From Nematostella vectensis (lineage: Eukaryota > Cnidaria > Anthozoa > Actiniaria > Edwardsiidae): a stretch of 62,000 nucleotides of DNA. Both the position numbers and the translations under genes were made by a program. The notes beneath the pieces are model-generated. The model ran no database searches. It saw only the letters and a program-made list of their open reading frames with translations, and was not told the origin of the DNA. The DNA lies in assembly GCF_932526225.1 (NCBI RefSeq), contig NC_064042.1, forward strand, positions 1 to 62,000. The letters run 5' to 3'. Of this stretch, positions 15,535 to 30,285 are shown piece by piece. Numbering within the stretch: position 1 is the first letter of the stretch; every line of letters begins with the position of its first letter.

Positions 15535-18522
15535 CTCGCTGAGATAGAGGGTGAAAAAAAATACAGGTCTATTTGGGCGTCTTGAGTCCCTTGGGGGCTC
15601 GCTATGTCGGCGCGTGGCATCGTAACGCACGGGCGCATTGTCTTTTATCGTGTACAGGACATCAAACAAGCGAAGAAAGAAAAACGTTTTTTTTAGGAAC
15701 CGTTTTTTTAATATCATGCAAAAAGCAAAAATAAATAGAAATAAAAAAAGTGCGATTTGGCTATTCTATTTTTCTTTGTAGAGCTTATTAAGCTATTCAC
15801 CGGCCTAAATATTCATTAAAAAAATAAAAAATGCAATAAAAGACGTAAGGGGGAGAGGTTTGTAAAATCGCATAGAATATCGACAAAATCAGCAATACTG
15901 TCTACGCTGACTAAGTATAGCTGTATTTCACTTTAACCCTTTCGCTCCTGGGAACTTTTGAGCAACATTGTAAGAAAAACAGACTGAAAACAGAAACCTC
16001 CCCCCTATTTCAAGTCCAACACTACCAGTTAAGCTAAGCTACCGTTGACTGAAAATTGTTTTCAGGCTAATTCTGGGTTCCTTGGACCTGGAAATGTTTT
16101 GTTTGGCTTCGGGGCAAAGAAACTTATAAAAAAACTGTTATGATTCTGTTGGAGGAGATTGCCCGCCTGTCTGTCAAGGTGTTTCCAAGACTCCCATGAT
16201 GCAGTGCAGGCATGCAAACTAGGCTAACAATGGTGACTCGCTTCTAATGGAGGTTCTAGCATTGATTATTGTGACTGATTGCTGTAAAAATGGGACCTGA
16301 CGGAGCGCAATAAAGGTATCTATTGGTGACTTGATCTGTGTTTGCTTGTCTCTATTTGTAGTTCGGAATTTTGTGTCTTTTTTGGTAAGAAATGTTTCTA
16401 AGTTTAAGCATTTTATTACAAATGGGTCAGAAATTAAGATTGATATTTTGACAAAAGAGTCAATTCTATTACATTGCTTAGATGCGCTTTTGCAGGTCGT
16501 CTATGCCTTGGATGAATCTATGAGTATCCGGGTCTGGTGATGTTTAGTTTGCATTTTTGACGTTTTGGAGTTGGGCCTATATTTTACAGGCGTCTCAGGG
16601 CGTTATGGCAATGAAAGACTTAAAGGGACAGCGTCATGGTACTGCGCATGTCAGTGTTTATTGTAGGCTTTTAATCGCCTACAAATAGTTGAACTTTTTA
16701 AAAGCTGTCAATACCTTGTTAAAATAATATGCAATATTTTATTGAAAGCAATATTTTATAGAAACTATGTTTATTGACAGTTTGTGGTCATTTTCTTTGA
16801 ATTTAAGTCCCCCATATTTACCAAAAGCTCATAAGTCAGTATTAGAGTTTACTAAATTTCATTGTGTCAGGTTAAGAGAGCTATTGAAAGCACTTACCAT
16901 GGCACTGCCCCTTTAAATAGCTGTAAAAAAAATAAGAGAAAATAGCTGGAGGGGGTCTCTGTTGGTTTTGTTTTAGTTTTAGTTTTCTTTTATTATTTTT
17001 TTTTTCTGGGGTGGGGGAGTTGGGGAAGGAGGAATTCGGCTTAAAATTGCCCGTGGTCAATTCAACCAACTAAGCAACTAGTACAAAAGATGTTGGTTTT
17101 GCAGTCTTTTATTCAATACTTTCAAGGTTATCATGCAATTCTGTAGTTTGACTGGAAATATATACTTTTTTTCTATTCAATTACAGTTCTATATGTACAG
17201 TGTGACCATAGTCATGATTACAATTATTTATAATAATTTTTACCCACTAACAGAAACCAACTTGACTGCAAAACACTCACTGTAAAGCATAAGATATTAG
17301 GCATTTCTTTCATGTGGCTGTGAGGTTGACCTGTCAACATCTACAGGGACCACACTCAACTCGGAATCATAGGGGTCTATAAAAGCAAGGTGTCGCAGAA
17401 TATTTTCCTGCCCTCCTTACCCTCCTTCATCAGGAACACCTGTGCAGCCGACACCCTTAGGTGGATGGGGTGCACAGGTGCTTTGGGTGTGGCCCTGAAG
17501 ATGGCACAGTGACCACAAGATGTACCAGAATGAAATTGTATATACTGTAAAAACATGTGAGTAGAAAACAGTCAATAGCCATGGAGTTTTTAGTGTGTTG
17601 TACATGTTATACATGTTTTAGGATTTACCTAATTACTTACAGTATTTTTTTAAATAGAATTTTTTACTTGTATAATTTAGATGAGTAATACATACTTTTC
17701 ATAGTATGTTGTAGAACTCGCCTCGTTCCTCCTAAATAACAATCAAAATTATGTTTGTTATTATCTTCGTGCAAAGGAATCTACAGTAGTTTTTTAATCA
17801 GATAATTGTTTTTCCTTCAACATTCCCCTGTTATTTCAACAGCTCTCCCTTGAATTTGCTTGTCTCAGAAATAGACCTTGTTTGATAAACAAAGACATGT
17901 TACCCACTTATTCAATAATAGGTAACAACTGCAATATTGTACTGTATGAAAAGAGTGTCCCTCCCCCTTCTAATGTTGACATCAGTAAATCTAGCAAGCT
18001 CATTTTGCTAGATGTATGATGTATACCAGGCTTGTATCCTCCAGGTCCATTTCCATACTCCGATGGATGCCATTACGGAATTGATCCGGAGATCCGGAGA
18101 AAAATTCACGAGGGGGAGGGCCAGTCAACACTCCTCTCCCCAAAGTCAGACGGTTGTTTGGATGGTCTGTTTTTTTTTTTGTTTTTTTTTTTTTCTTATT
18201 TTTCCTAAAAACTACGCAGGAGTGAGAGGGGTTAAGCTCTACGAAAAAAAAAAAATTAATAGAAAAAAAAAGAAAAAAATGCCATTGGCATGGGATCGAA
18301 CCCGACCTGAAAAACAAAACGGAAACCATACATACGGATTACCCAATCGGTATGGCAGCACAAGGCTTTTACGGAAGGCTGTAAAGAACCCGAAGGCCCC
18401 AAGCACCGATATTTCCGGCGAATATGCTGTACAACACTCTTGCAAGGTATTCCGACCCGCGCATTAATGGGGAGGACAATAACCAGGATCCCAGGCCTGT
18501 AATACGGTTACGCCACGCACAG
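15535..18522 (+). repeat. Array unit 3 (2,988 bp)
   Basis: A full unit with a shortened T-rich region near 18170-18205. It shares three uncommon variants with unit 13: an extra A near 16287, AAGATTG near 16436 and GAGTTGGGG near 17017. Confidence 0.9.
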
Positions 18523-21500
18523 CTCGCTGAGATAGAGGGTGAAAAAAAATACAGGTCTATTTGGGCGTCTTGAGTCCCTTGGGGGCTCGCTATGTCGGCG
18601 CGTGGCATCGTAACGCACGGGCGCATTGTCTTTTATCGTGTACAGGACATCAAACAAGCGAAGAAAGAAAAACGCTTTTTTTAGGAACCGTTTTTTTAAT
18701 ATCATGCAAAAAGCAAAAATAAATAGAAATAAAAAAAGTGCGATTTGGCTATTCTATTTTTCTTTGTAGAGCTTATTAAGCTATTCACCGGCCTAAATAT
18801 TCATTAAAAAAAATAAAAAATGCAATGAAAGACGTAAGGGGGAGAGGTTTGTAAAATCGCATAGAATATCGACAAAATCAGCAATACTGTCTACGCTGAC
18901 TAAGTATAGCTGTATTTCACTTTAACCCTTTCGCTCCTGGGAACTTTTGAGCAACATTGTAAGAAAAACAGACTGAAAACAGAAACCTCCCCCCCTATTT
19001 CAAGTCCAACACTACCAGTTAAGCTAAGCTACCGTTGACTGAAAATTGTTTTCAGGCTTATTCTGGGTTCCTTGGACCTGGAAATGTTTTGTTTGGCTTC
19101 GGGGCAAAGAGACTTATAAAAAAACTGTTATGATTCTGTTGGAGGAGATTGCCCGCCTGTCTGTCAAGGTGTTTCCAAAACTCCCATGATGCAGTGCAGG
19201 CATGCAAACTAGGCTAACAATGGTGACTCGCTTCTAATGGAGGTTCTAGCATTGATTATTGTGACTGATTGCTGTAAAATGGGACCTGACGGAGCGCAAT
19301 AAAGGTATCTATTGGTGACTTGATCTGTGTTTGCTTGTCTCTATTTGTAGTTCGGAATTTTGTGTCTTTTTTGGTAAGAAATGTTTCTAAGTTTAAGCAT
19401 TTTATTACGAATTGGTCAGCAATTAAGGTTGATATTTTGACAAAAGAGTCAATTCTATTACATTGCTTCGATGCGCTTTTGCAGGTCGTCTATGCCTTGG
19501 ATGAATCTATGAGTATCCGGGTCTGGTGATGTTTAGTTTGCATTTTTGACGTTTTGGAGTTGGGCCTATATTTTACAGGCGTCTCAGGGCGTTATGGCAA
19601 TGAAAGACTTAAAGGGACAGCGTCATGGTACTGCGCATGTCAGTGTTTATTGTAGGCTTTTAATCGCCTACAAATAGTTGAACTTTTTAAAAGCTGTCAA
19701 TACCTTGTTAAAATAATATGCAATATTTTATTGAAAGCAATATTTTATAGAAACTATGTTTATTGACAGTTTGTGGTCATTTTCTTTGAATTTAAGTCCC
19801 CCACATGTACCAAAAGCTCATAAGTCAGTATTAGAGTTTACTAAATTTCATTGTGTCAGGTTCAGAGAGCTATTGAAAGCACTTACCATGGCACTGCCCC
19901 TTTAAATAGCTGTAAAAAAAAGAAGAGAAAATAGCTGGAGGGGGTCTCTGTTGGTTTTGTTTTAGTTTTAGTTTTCTTTTATTATTTTTTTTTCTGGGGT
20001 GGGGGAGTGGGTGAAGGAGGAATTCAGCTTAAAATTGCCCGTGGTCAATTCAACCAACTAAGCAACTAGTACAAAAGATGTTGGTTTTGCAGTCTTTTAT
20101 TCAATACTTTCAAGGTTATCATGCAATTCTGTAGTTTGACTGGAAATATATACTTTTTTTCTATTCATTTACAGTTCTATATGTACAGTGTGACCATAGT
20201 CATGATTACAATTATTTATAATAATTTTTACCCACTAACAGAAACCAACTTGACTGCAAAACACTCACTGTAAAGCATAAGATATTAGGCATTTCTTTCA
20301 TGTGGCTGTGAGGTTGACCTGTCAACATCTACAGGGACCACACTCAACTCGGAATCATAGGGGTCCATAAAAGCAAGGTGTCGCAGAACCTTTTCCTGCC
20401 CTCCTTACCCTCCTACATCAGGAACACCTGTGCAGCCGACACCCTTAGGGGGATGGGGTGCACAGGTGCTTTGGGTGTGGCCCTGAAGATGGCACAGTGA
20501 CCTCAAGATGTACCAGAATAAAATTGTATATACTGTAAAAACATGTGAGTAGAAAACAGTCAATAGCCATGGAGTTTTTAGTGTGTTGTACATGTTATAC
20601 ATGTTTTAGGATTTACCTAATTACTTACAGTATTTTTTTAAATAGAATTTTTTACTTGTATAATTAAGATGAGTAATACATACTTTTCATAGTATGTTGT
20701 AGAACTCGTCTCGTTCCTCCTAAATAACAATCAAAATTATGTTTGTTATTATCTTCGTGCAAAGGAATCTACAGTAGTTTTTTAATCAGATAATTGTTTT
20801 TCCTTCAACATTCCCCTGTTATTTCAACAGCTCTCCCTTGAATTTGCTTGTCTCAGAAATAGACCTTGTTTGATAAACAAAGACATGTTACCCACTTATT
20901 CAATAATAGGTAACAACTGCAATATTGTACTGTATGAAAAGAGTGTCCCCCCCCCTTCTAATGTTGACATCAGTAAATCTAGCAAGCTCATTTTGCTAGA
21001 TGTATGATGTATACCAGGCTTGTATCCTCCAGGTCCATTTCCATACTCCGATGGATGCCATTACGGAATTGATCCGGAGATCCGGAGAAAAAATCACGAG
21101 GGGGAGGGCCAGTCAACACTCCTCTCCCCAAAGTCAGACGGTTGTTTGGATGGTCTGTTTTTTTTTTTTTTTTTTTTTTTTTCTTGTTTTTTTATTTGTT
21201 CTTCTTATTTTTCCGAAAACTACGCAGGAGTGAGAGGGGTTAAGCTCTACGAAAAAATAAAATTAATAGAAAAAAAAAGAAAAAAATGCCATTGGCATGG
21301 GATCGAACCCGACCTGAAAAACAAAACAGAAACCATACATACGGATTACCCAATCGGTATGGCAGCACAAGGCTTTTACGGAAGGCTGTAAAGAACCCGA
21401 AGGCCCCAAGCACCGATATTTCCGGCGAATATGCTGTACAACACTCTTGCAAGGTATTCCGACCCGCGCATTAATGGGGAGGACAATAACCAGGATCCCA

Positions 21501-21529
21501 GGCCTGTAATACGGTTACGCCACACACAG
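18523..21529 (+). repeat. Array unit 4 (3,007 bp)
   Basis: A full unit with a private change in the inverted-repeat loop (GGGGG near 20449) and an uninterrupted run of about 24 T near 21158. Confidence 0.9.
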
Positions 21530-24286
21530 CTCGCTGAGATAGAGGGTGAAAAAAATACAGGTCTATTTGGGCGTCTTGAGTCCCTTGGGGGCTCGCTATG
21601 TCGGCGCGTGGCATCGTAACGCACGGGCGCATTGTCTTTTATCGTGTACAGGACATCAAACAAGCGAAGAAAGAAAAACGTTTTTTTTAGGAACCGTTTT
21701 TTTAATATCATGCAAAAAGCAAAAATAAATAGAAATAAAAAAAGTGCGATTTGGCTATTCTATTTTTCTTTGTAGAGCTTATTAAGCTATTCACCGGCCT
21801 AAATATTCATTAAAAAAATAAAAAAAATGCAATGAAAGACGTAAGGGGGAGTGGTTTGTAAAATCGCATAGAATATCGACAAAATCAGCAATACTGTCTA
21901 CGCTGACTAAGTATAGCTGTATTTCACTTTAACCCTTTCGCTCCTGGGAACTTTTGAGCAACATTGTAAGAAAAACAGACTGAAAACAGAAACCTCCCCC
22001 CCTATTTCAAGTCCAACACTACCAGTTAAGCTAAGCTACCGTTGACTGAAAATTGTTTTCAGTCTGTTTTTGGTGACTTGATCTGTGTTTGCTTGTCTCT
22101 ATTTGTAGTTCGGAATTTTGTGTCTTTTTTGGTAAGAAATGTTTCTAAGTTTAAGCATTTTATTACGAATTGGTCAGCAATTAAGGTTGATATTTTGACA
22201 AAAGAGTCAATTCTATTACATTGCTTAGATGCGCTTTTGCAGGTCGTCTATGCCTTGGATGAATCTATGAGTATCCGGGTCTGGTGATGTTTAGTTTGCA
22301 TTTTTGACGTTTTGGTGTTGGGCCTATATTTTACAGGCGTCTCAGGGCGTTATGGCAATGAAAGACTTAAAGGGACAGCGTCATGGTACTGCGCATGTCA
22401 GTGTTTATTGTAGGCTTTTAATCGCCTACAAATAGTTGAACTTTTTAAAAGCTGTCAATACCTTGTTAAAATAATATGCAATATTTTATTGAAAGCAATA
22501 TTTTATAGAAACTATGTTTATTGACAGTTTGTGGTCATTTTCTTTGAATTTAAGTCCCCCACATGTACCAAAAGCTCATAAGTCAGTATTAGAGTTTACT
22601 AAATTTCATTGTGTCAGGTTCAGAGAGCTATTGAAAGCACTTACCATGGCACTGCCCCTTTAAATAGCTGTAAAAAAAAAGAAGAGAAAATAGCTGGAGG
22701 GGGTCTCTGTTGGTTTTGTTTTAGTTTTAGTTTTCTTTTATTATTTTTTTTCTGGGGTGGGGGAGTGGGGGAAGGAGGAATTCAGCTTAAAATTGCCCGT
22801 GGTCAATTCAACCAACTAAGCAACTAGTACAAAAGATGTTGGTTTTGCAGACTTTTATTCAATACTTTCAAGGTTATCATGCAATTCTGTAGTTTGACTG
22901 GAAATATATACTTTTTTTCTATTCATTTACAGTTCTATATGTACAGTGTGACCATAGTCATGATTACAATTATTTATAATAATTTTTACCCACTAACAGA
23001 AACCAACTTGACTGCAAAACACTCACTGTAAAGCATAAGATATTAGGCATTTCTTTCATGTGGCTGTGAGGTTGACTTGTCAACATCTACAGGGACCACA
23101 CTCAACTCGGAATCATAGGGGTCCATAAAAGCAAGGTGTCGCAGAACCTTTTCCTGCCCTCCTTACCCTCCTACATCAGGAACACCTGTGCAGCCGACAC
23201 CCTTAGGTGGATGGGGTGCACAGGTGCTTTGGGTGTGGCCCTGAAGATGGCACAGTGACCTCAAGATGTACCAGAATGAAATTGTATATACTGTAAAAAC
23301 ATGTGAGTAGAAAACAGTCAATAGCCATGGAGTTTTTAGTGTGTTGTACATGTTATACATGTTTTAGGATTTACCTAATTACTTACAGTATTTTTTTAAA
23401 TAGAATTTTTTACTTGTATAAATAAGATGAGTAATACATTTTTTTCATAGTATGTTGTAGAACTCGTCTCGTTCCTCCTAAATAACAATCAAAATTATGT
23501 TTGTTATTATCTTCGTGCAAAGGAATCTACAGTAGTTTTTTAATCAGATAATTGTTTTTCCTTCAACATTCCCCTGTTATTTCAACAGCTCTCCCTTGAA
23601 TTTGCTTGTCTCAGAAATAGACCTTGTTTGATAAACAAAGACATGTTACCCACTTATTCAATAATAGGTAACAACTGTAATATTGTACTGTATGAAAAGA
23701 GTATCCCCCCCCTTCTAATGTTGACATCAGTAAATCTAGCAAGCTCATTTTGCTAGATGTATGATGTATACCAGGCTTGTATCCTCCAGGTCCATTTCCA
23801 TACTCCGATGGATGCCATTACGTAATTGATCCGGAGATCCGGAGAAAAAATCACGAGGGGGAGGGCCAGTCAACACTCCTCTCCCCAAAGTCAGACGGTT
23901 GTTTGGATGGTCTGTTTTTTTGTTTTTTGTTTTTTTTTTCTTGTTTTTTTATTTTTTCTTCTTATTTTTCCGAAAACTACGCAGGAGTGAGAGGGGTTAA
24001 GCTCTACGAAAAAATAAAATTAATAGAAAAAAAAAGAAAAAAATGCCATTGGCATGGGATCGAACCCGACCTGAAAAACAAAACAGAAACCATACATACG
24101 GATTACCCAATCGGTATGGCAGCACAAGGCTTTTACGGAAGGCTGTAAAGAACCCGAAGGCCCCAAGCACCGATATTTCCGGCGAATATGCTGTACAACA
24201 CTCTTGCAAGGTATTCCGACCCGCGCATTAATGGGGAGGACAATAACCAGGATCCCAGGCCTGTAATACGGTTACGCCACGCACAG
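21530..24286 (+). repeat. Array unit 5 (short form, 2,757 bp)
   Basis: The 258-bp segment from the acceptor-like site to past the AATAAA signal is absent. Nine unrelated bases (22063-22071) lie at the junction between TTTTCAG and GGTGACTTG. It is the first unit of the 8,758-bp duplicated block. Confidence 0.9.
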
Positions 24287-27200
24287 CTCGCTGAGATAGA
24301 GGGTGAAAAAAATACAGGTCTATTTGGGCGTCTTGAGTCCCTTGGGGGCTCGCTATGTCGTCGCGTGGCATCGTAACGCACGGGCGCATTGTCTTTTATC
24401 GTGTACAGGACATCAAACAAGCGAAGAAAGAAAAACGTTTTTTTTAGGAACCGTTTTTTTAATATCATGCAAAAAGCAAAAATAAATAGAAATAAAAAAA
24501 GTGCGATTTGGCTATTCTATTTTTCTTTGTAGAGCTTATTAAGCTATTCACCGGCCTAAATATTCATTAAAAAAATAAAAAAATGCAATGAAAGACGTAA
24601 GGGGGAGAGGTTTGTAAAATCGCATAGAATATCGACAAAATCAGCAATACTGTCTACGCTGACTAAGTATAGCTGTATTTCACTTTAACCCTTTCGCTCC
24701 TGGGAACTTTTGAGCAACATTGTAAGAAAAACAGACTGAAAAAAGAAACCTCCCCCCCTATTTCAAGTCCAACACTACCAGTTAAGCTAAGCTACCGTTG
24801 ACTGAAAATTGTTTTCAGGCTTATTCTGGGTTCCTTGGACCTGAAAATGTTTTGTTTGGCTTCGGGGCAAAGAGACTTATAAAAACACTGTTATGATTCT
24901 GTTGGAGGAGATTGCCCGCCTGTCTGTCAAGGTGTTTCCAAGACTCCCATGATGCAGTGCAGGCATGCAAACTAGGCTAACAATGGTGACTCGCTTCTAA
25001 TGGAGGTTCTAGCATTGATTATTGTGACTGATTGCTGTAAAATGGGACCTGACGGAGCGCAATAAAGGTATCTATTGGTGACTTGATCTGTGTTTGCTTG
25101 TCTCTATTTGTAGTTCGGAATTTTGTGTCTTTTTTGGTAAGAAATGTTTCTAAGTTTAAGCATTTTATTACGAATTGGTCAGCAATTAAGGTTGATATTT
25201 TGACAAAAGAGTCAATTCTATTACATTGCTTAGATGCGCTTTTGCAGGTCGTCTATGCCTTGGATGAATCTATGAGTATCCGGGTCTGGTGATGTTTAGT
25301 TTGCATTTTTGACGTTTTGGTGTTGGGCCTATATTTTACAGGCGTCTCAGGGCGTTATGGCAATGAAAGACTTAAAGGGACAGCGTCATGGTACTGCGCA
25401 TGTCAGTGTTTATTGTAGGCTTTTAATCGCCTACAAATAGTTGAACTTTTTAAAAGCTGTCAATACCTTGTTAAAATAATATGCAATATTTTATTGAAAG
25501 CAATATTTTATAGAAACTATGTTTATTGACAGTTTGTGGTCATTTTCTTTGAATTTAAGTCCCCCACATGTACCAAAAGCTCATAAGTCAGTATTAGAGT
25601 TTACTAAATTTCATTGTGTCAGGTTCAGAGAGCTATTGAAAGCACTTACCATGGCACTGCCCCTTTAAATAGCTGTAAAAAAAAAGAAGAGAAAATAGCT
25701 GGAGGGGGTCTCTGTTGGTTTTGTTTTAGTTTTAGTTTTCTTTTATTATTTTTTTTCTGGGGTGGGGGAGTGGGGGAAGGAGGAATTCAGCTTAAAATTT
25801 CCCGTGGTCAATTCAACCAACTAAGCAACTAGTACAAAAGATGTTGGTTTTGCAGACTTTTATTCAATACTTTCAAGGTTATCATGCAATTCTGTAGTTT
25901 GACTGGAAATATATACTTTTTTTCTATTCATTTACAGTTCTATATGTACAGTGTGACCATAGTCATGATTACAATTATTTATAATCATTTTTACCCACTA
26001 ACAGAAACCAACTTGACTGCAAAACACTTACTGTAAAGCATAAGATATTAGGCATTTCTTTCATGTGGCTGTGAGGTTGACCTGTCAACATCTACAGGGG
26101 CCACACTCAACTCGGAATCATAGGGGTCCATAAAAGCAAGGTGTCGCAGAACCTTTTCCTGCCCTCCTTACCCTCCTTCATCAGGAACACCTGTGCAGCC
26201 GACACAATTAGGTGGATGGGGTGCACAGGTGCTTTGGGTGTGGCCCTGAAGATGGCACAGTGACCACAAGATGTACCAGAATGAAATTGTATATACTGTA
26301 AAAACATGTGAGTAGAAAACAGTCAATAGCCATGGAGTTTTTAGTGTGTTGTACATGTTATACATGTTTTAGGATTTACCTAATTACTTACAGTATTTTT
26401 TTAAATAGAATTTTTTACTTGTATAATTTAGATGAGTAATACATTTTTTTCATAGTATGTTGTAGAACTCGTCTCGTTCCTCCTAAATAACAATCAAAAT
26501 TATGTTTGTTATTATCTTCGTGCAAAGGAATCTACAGTAGTTTTTTAATCAGATAATTGTTTTTCCTTCAACATTCCCTTGTTTTTCAACAGCTCTCCCT
26601 TGAATTTGCTTGTCTCAGAAATAGACCTTGTTTGATAAACAAAGACATGTTACCCACTTATTCAATAATAGGTAACAACTGCAATATTGTACTGTATGAA
26701 AAGAGTGTCCCTCCCCCTTCTAATGTTGACATAAGTAAATCTAGCAAGCTCATTTTGCTAGATGTATGATGTATACCAGGCTTGTATCCTCCAGGTCCAT
26801 TTCCATACTCCGATGGATGCCATTACGGAATTGATCCGGAGATCCGGAGAAAAATTCACGAGGGGGAGGGCCAGTCAACACTCCTCTCCCCAAAGTCAGA
26901 CGGTTGTTTGGATGGTCTGTTTTTTTTTTTGTTTTTTTTTTTCTTGTTTTTTTATTTTTTCTTCTTATTTTTCCGAAAACTACGCAGGAGTGAGAGGGGT
27001 TAAGCTCTACGAAAAAAAAAAATTAATAGAAAAAAAAAGAAAAAAATGCCATTGGCATGGGATCGAACCCGACCTGAAAAACAAAACGGAAACCATACAT
27101 ACGGATTACCCAATCGGTATGGCAGCACAAGGCTTTTACGGAAGGCTGTAAAGAACCCGAAGGCCCCAAGCACCGATATTTCCGGCGAATATGCTGTACA

Positions 27201-27289
27201 ACACTCTTGCAAGGTATTCCGACCCGCGCATTAATGGGGAGGACAATAACCAGGATCCCAGGCCTGTAATACGGTTACGCCACGCACAG
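24287..27289 (+). repeat. Array unit 6 (3,003 bp)
   Basis: A full unit with markers such as GACACAATTAGG near 26201 and TTTCCCGTGG near 25798. All markers checked recur 8,758 bp further on in unit 9. Confidence 0.9.
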
Positions 27290-30285
27290 CTCGCTGAGAT
27301 AGAGGGTGAAAAAAAATACAGGTCTATTTGGGCGTCTTGAGTCCCTTGGGGGCTCGCTATGTCGGCGCGTGGCATCGTAACGCACGGGCGCATTGTCTTT
27401 TATCGTGTACAGGACATCAAACAAGCGAAGAAAGAAAAACGCTTTTTTTAGGAACCGTTTTTTTAATATCATGCAAAAAGCAAAAATAAATAGAAATAAA
27501 AAAAGTGCGATTTGGCTATTCTATTTTTCTTTGTAGAGCTTATTAAGCTATTCACCGGCCTAAATATTCATTAAAAAAATAAAAAATGCAATGAAAGACG
27601 TAAGGGGGAGAGGTTTGTAAAATCGCATAGAATATCGACAAAATCAGCAATACTGTCTACGCTGACTAAGTATAGCTGTATTTCACTTTAACCCTTTCGC
27701 TCCTGGGAACTTTTGAGCAACATTGTAAGAAAAACAGACTGTAAACAGAAACCTCCCCCCCTATTTCAAGTCCAACACTACCAGTTAAGCTAAGCTACCG
27801 TTGACTGAAAATTGTTTTCAGGCTTATTCTGGGTTCCTTGGACCTGGAAATGTTTTGTTTGGCTTCGGGGCAAAGAGACTTATAAAAAAACTGTTATGAT
27901 TCTGTTGGAGGAGATTGCCCGCCTGTCTGTCAAGGTGTTTCCAAAACTCCCATGATGCAGTGCAGGCATGCAAACTAGGCTAACAATGGTGACTCGCTTC
28001 TAATGGAGGTTCTAGCATTGATTATTGTGACTGATTGCTGTAAAATGGGACCTGACGGAGCGCAATAAAGGTATCTATTGGTGACTTGATCTGTGTTTGC
28101 TTGTCTCTATTTGTAGTTCGGAATTTTGTGTCTTTTTTGGTAAGAAATGTTTCTAAGTTTAAGCATTTTATTACGAATTGGTCAGCAATTAAGGTTGATA
28201 TTTTGGCAAAAGAGTCAATTCTATTACATTGCTTAGATGCGCTTTTGCAGGTCGTCTATGCCTTGGACGAATCTATGAGTATCCGGGTCTAGTGATGTTT
28301 AGTTTGCATTTTTGACGTTTTGGAGTTGGGCCTATATTTTACAGGCGTCTCAGGGCGTTATGGCAATGAAAGACTTAAAGGGACAGCGTCATGGTACTGC
28401 GCATGTCAGTGTTTATTGTAGGCTTTTAATCGCCTACAAATAGTTGAACTTTTTAAAAGCTGTCAATACCTTGTTAAAATAATATGCAATATTTTATTGA
28501 AAGCAATATTTTATAGAAACTATGTTTATTGACAGTTTGTGGTCATTTTCTTTGAATTTAAGTCCCCCACATGTACCAAAAGCTCATAAGTCAGTATTAG
28601 AGTTTACTAAATTTCATTGTGTCAGGTTCAGAGAGCTATTGAAAGCACTTACCATGGCACTGCCCCTTTAAATAGCTGTAAAAAAAAGAAGAGAAAATAG
28701 CTGGAGGGGGTCTCTGTTGGTTTTGTTTTAGTTTTAGTTTTCTTTTATTATTTTTTTTCTGGGGTGGGGGAGTGGGTGAAGGAGGAATTCAGCTTAAAAT
28801 TGCCCGTGGTCAATTCAACCAACTAAGCAACTAGTACAAAAGATGTTGGTTTTGCAGACTTTTATTCATTACTTTCAAGGTTATCATGCAATTCTGTAGT
28901 TTGACTGGAAATATATACTTTTTTTCTATTCATTTACAGTTCTATATGTACAGTGTGACCATAGTCATGATTACAATTATTTATAATAATTTTTACCCAC
29001 TAACAGAAACCAACTTGACTGCAAAACACTCACTGTAAAGCATAAGATATTAGGCATTTCTTTCATGTGGCTGTGAGGTTGACCTGTCAACATCTACAGG
29101 GACCACACTCAACTCGGAATCATAGGGGTCCATAAAAGCAAGGTGTCGCAGAACCTTTTCCTGCCCTCCTTACCCTCCTACATCAGGAACACCTGTGCAG
29201 CCGACACCCTTAGGTGGATGGGGTGCACAGGTGCTTTGGGTGTGGCCCTGAAGATGGCACAGTGACCTCAAGATGTACCAGAATGAAATTGTATATACTG
29301 TAAAAACATGTGAGTAGAAAACAGTCAATAGCCATGGAGTTTTTAGTGTGTTGTACATGTTATACATGTTTTAGGATTTACCTAATTACTTACAGTATTT
29401 TTTTAAATATAATTTTTTACTTGTATAATTTAGATGAGTAATACATACTTTTCATAGTATGTTGTAGAACAAGTCTCGTTCCTCCTAAATAACAATCAAA
29501 ATTATGTCTGTTATTATCTTCGTGCAAAGGAATCTACAGTAGTTTTTTAATCAGATAATTGTTTTTCCTTCAACATTCCCCTGTTATTTCAACAGCTCTC
29601 CCTTGAATTTGCTTGTCTCAGAAATAGACCTTGTTTGATAAACAAAGACATGTTACCAACTTATTCAATAATAGGTAACAACTGCAATATTGTACTGTAT
29701 GAAAAGAGTGTCCCTCCCCCTTCTAATGTTGACATCAGTAAATCTAGCAAGCTCATTTTGCTAGATGTATGATGTATACCAGGCTTGTATCCTCCAGGTC
29801 CATTTCCATACTCCGATGGATGCCATTACGGAATTGATCTGGAGATCCGGAGAAAAATTCACGAGGGGGAGGGCCAGTCAACACTCCTCTCCCCAAAGTC
29901 AGACGGTTGTTTGGATGGTCTGTTTTTTTTGTTTTGTTTTTTTTTTTCTTGTTTTTTATTTTTTCTTCTTATTTTTCCGAAAACTACGCAGGAGTGAGAG
30001 GGGTTAAGCTCTACGAAAAAAAAAATTTATAGAAAAAAAAAATGCCATTGGCATGGGATCGAACCCGACCTGAAAAACAAAACGGAAACCATACATACGG
30101 ATTACCCAATCGGTATGGCAGCACAAGGCTTTTACGGAAGGCTGTAAAGAACCCGAAGGCCCCAAGCACCGATATTTCCGGCGAATATGCTGTACAACAC
30201 TCTTGCAAGGTATTCCGACCCGCGCATTAATGGGGAGGACAATAACCAGGATCCCAGGCCTGTAATACGGTTACGCCACGCACAG
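27290..30285 (+). repeat. Array unit 7 (2,996 bp)
   Basis: A full unit with markers GACTGTAAACAG near 27738, TTTTGGCAAAAG near 28202 and GAACAAGTCTCG near 29467. They recur in unit 10. Confidence 0.9.

Noticed and set aside
21376-21711. 111-codon - strand frame across the CpG-rich boundary
   Set aside because: It is joined or split depending on the length of an A tract, so it is a product of tract length and not of selection.
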